From: Gammaproteobacteria bacterium
GTDB lineage: Bacteria; Pseudomonadota; Gammaproteobacteria; S012-40
Assembly (NCBI GenBank): GCA_026982215.1
Contig: JALSHN010000043.1
Location: 1 to 5,868, forward strand
Length of the DNA: 5,868 bases
Direction: 5' to 3'
Both the position numbers and the translations under genes were made by a program. The notes under the pieces were generated by a model, which saw only the letters and a list, made by a program, of their open reading frames with translations, was not told the DNA's origin and searched no databases. The number at the start of each line of letters is the position of its first letter. The stretch's first letter is position 1. Positions 4,567 to 5,868 of this stretch are shown here, piece after piece.

Positions 4567-5868
4567 ATGTCGTTTCCTCGGGCCACGGTTGCTACGGTCC
4601 TCACGGCCTATTTCTTTTCCGGCGCCGCTGCTCTGGGGTACGAAATCCTCTGGGCCCGATGGTTGGGCTTGCAGTTTGGGGTGAGCAACGTTGGTGTGCT
4701 CATCGCGGTGTTTGCTTTTCTCCTGGGTTTGGGGCTGGGAAGCGCCTTGGGTCTGCGCTGGCCTTTGGGACGTCGCGCTGCCTTGCGTTTTTTTGCCGTG
4801 GTGGAGTTGGCGGTGGCGGCGTATATGCTCCTGCTTCCTTGGGTCTTCCGCGGCCTGTCGCCTTGGTGGGGGGGGTGGGCGTCGTTGTTCGGCCCGCTGG
4901 CTTGGTGGGGTCTGGAGGCCGTGGTGGCCAGCGTGGTGTTGACCTTGCCTTCCCTGGCTTTGGGAGCGGCCTTCACGGTGTTGGTGCGGGCTTGGCGGGA
5001 CGAGGGGGCCGATCTGGGGCGTTTGTATGGCTGGAACACCTTGGGAGGGGTGTTGGGGGCTTTGCTGCCGTTGTTGTGGCTGCCCTGGTTGGGGTGGCAG
5101 GGGGCGATGTGGGCCATGGCGGTCTTGGGGTTGTCGGCCGGGGGGCTGGGCTGGTGGGCCGCTTCGAAGTTGTCGGATGAGGAGGGTCCGCCGCTACGGC
5201 GGGGCTCTGCCGCGGTTTCTGTTCCACCTGCCTGGGTGTTGTTGTATGGGATCGTGGGGGCGGGGGCGATCATGCTGGAGATCGCCTGGGCGCGCTTGTT
5301 CGGCCTGATCTTTCTGCGTACCGAATATGTGATGGCGGTGATTCTGGCCGCTTATCTGGTGGGCGTGGGGCTGGGCAGTCTGGGGGCCCGTCGCCTGCCG
5401 CTGGGCCCGGCGCTGACGTGGATGCCGTTGCTGGTGGCCTTCTCGGCCTTGGGGAGTCTGGCGTCATTGCCGTTGTTGGGCACTTGGGTGGAGCGGTGGT
5501 CCTTCGACAGTCTGGCGGAGGCGGTGTTGCTCCAGGGCGGGGTGTTGTTGCTGGTGATGTTGCCTACGACGCTGGCGCTGGGGTTGTGGTTTCCGCTGTT
5601 GGCACGCGCGTCGGGGCAGGCGGCGGAAGCGGGGCCGCGGCTCTATGCGGCGAACAGTGTCGGTGGTGCCTTGGGGGCGTTGCTGGCCGGTCTGGCGGTG
5701 ATTCCGGCCTGGGGTACGGCGGCGGCTTTGGTGTGTGGCGTAGGGGTGTTGCTGGCGGCAGGGCTGTGGTTGAGCCCTGCCCGGCGGCGGCTGATGTGGG
5801 CCGTGCTGGTGGTGCTGGTGGCGGCACCGTGGCTGTGGCGCATGCCCGAGCCCAGGGCGTTGCTGCCT
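4567..5868 (+). CDS. Spermidine-synthase-like polytopic membrane protein, N-terminal 434 residues
   Basis: The frame is open from ATG 4567 to the right edge, giving 434 residues, nearly all hydrophobic, with roughly a dozen predicted helices. The N-terminus carries the signature of membrane-embedded spermidine synthase-like (SpeE-fusion) proteins: FFSGAAALGYEILWARWLG (16-34) followed by a glycine-rich helix (FLLGLGLGSALG, 51-62). The second half repeats it: GAGAIMLEIAWARLFG (231-246) and YLVGVGLGSLGAR (263-275). In this family a soluble aminopropyltransferase-like, SAM-binding domain follows the membrane part; it would lie beyond the window, so its presence and catalytic residues cannot be judged. 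The start lies three bases after the previous stop, and the upstream bases are pyrimidine-rich with no ribosome site, implying coupled translation. The coding strand is very rich in G and T (many TTG, CTG, GTG, GGG and TGG codons), which opens long spurious frames on both strands. Any link to the respiratory genes is positional only. Confidence 0.85.
   Translation, partial: MSFPRATVATVLTAYFFSGAAALGYEILWARWLGLQFGVSNVGVLIAVFAFLLGLGLGSALGLRWPLGRRAALRFFAVVELAVAAYMLLLPWVFRGLSPWWGGWASLFGPLAWWGLEAVVASVVLTLPSLALGAAFTVLVRAWRDEGADLGRLYGWNTLGGVLGALLPLLWLPWLGWQGAMWAMAVLGLSAGGLGWWAASKLSDEEGPPLRRGSAAVSVPPAWVLLYGIVGAGAIMLEIAWARLFGLIFLRTEYVMAVILAAYLVGVGLGSLGARRLPLGPALTWMPLLVAFSALGSLASLPLLGTWVERWSFDSLAEAVLLQGGVLLLVMLPTTLALGLWFPLLARASGQAAEAGPRLYAANSVGGALGALLAGLAVIPAWGTAAALVCGVGVLLAAGLWLSPARRRLMWAVLVVLVAAPWLWRMPEPRALLP
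4606..5772 (+). repeat. Internal protein-level duplication in the SpeE-like membrane domain
   Basis: Residues about 14-190 (4606-5136) and 226-402 (5242-5772) align as two copies. E26-ILWAR matches E238-IAWAR, LTLPSLALG (125-133) matches VMLPTTLALG (330-339), and LYGWNTLGGVLGAL (153-166) matches LYAANSVGGALGAL (359-372). The distance from the E to the LY motif is nearly equal in the two copies (about 128 and 122 residues). The copies are diverged at the DNA level. Confidence 0.7.

Noticed and set aside
4608..5273. Long frames on both strands (minus 4608-5273, plus 4659-5180) within the SpeE-like gene
   Set aside because: The G/T-rich sequence lacks stop codons in several frames. The products are G/V or P/A/T-rich without motifs, whereas the 4567 frame shows duplicated family signatures.

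Overview
The window suggests a proteobacterium, most likely a respiring (perhaps sulfur- or nitrogen-oxide-using) gammaproteobacterium. This is inferred from family resemblance, moderately high G+C, tight head-to-tail gene packing and good Shine-Dalgarno sites; no taxonomic marker is present. Every supported gene lies on the + strand, and no stretch over about 100 bases is gene-free.

Region 1 (1-1237) is the end of a respiratory operon. It holds the C-terminal part of a CcoO-like membrane cytochrome c (heme motif off the left edge), a 210-residue two-helix protein whose first helix recalls the N-terminus of CcoP but which has no heme c motif, and a 44-residue single-helix protein in the position of a CcoQ-like small subunit. 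A perfect 9-bp GC-rich hairpin with a T6 tail ends this unit. The catalytic subunit should lie just upstream of the window.

Region 2 (1280-4563) is a second set of small, almost wholly membrane-associated proteins: a two-helix protein, a CcoS-like assembly protein with an unusual charged coiled-coil tail, a membrane-anchored monoheme cytochrome c resembling NorC, a four-helix protein, a membrane-anchored protein with an FGE-sulfatase (SUMF1) fold that lacks the catalytic cysteine pair, a signal-peptide plus one-helix protein, and a signal-peptide plus two-helix protein. Gaps are short, and several starts overlap or nearly touch the previous stop.

Region 3 (4567-5868) is the start of a long polytopic protein with the membrane domain of spermidine-synthase-like (SpeE-fusion) proteins, open at the right edge. 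Its two halves are an internal duplication. It follows region 2 by three bases without a visible ribosome binding site, so it is probably translationally coupled.

Together, regions 1 and 2 look like the accessory and assembly part of a divergent C-family (cbb3-related) heme-copper oxygen or nitric oxide reductase. The NorC-like cytochrome and the altered CcoO/CcoP set make a noncanonical reductase plausible. The assignment depends on the catalytic subunit, which is not in the window.
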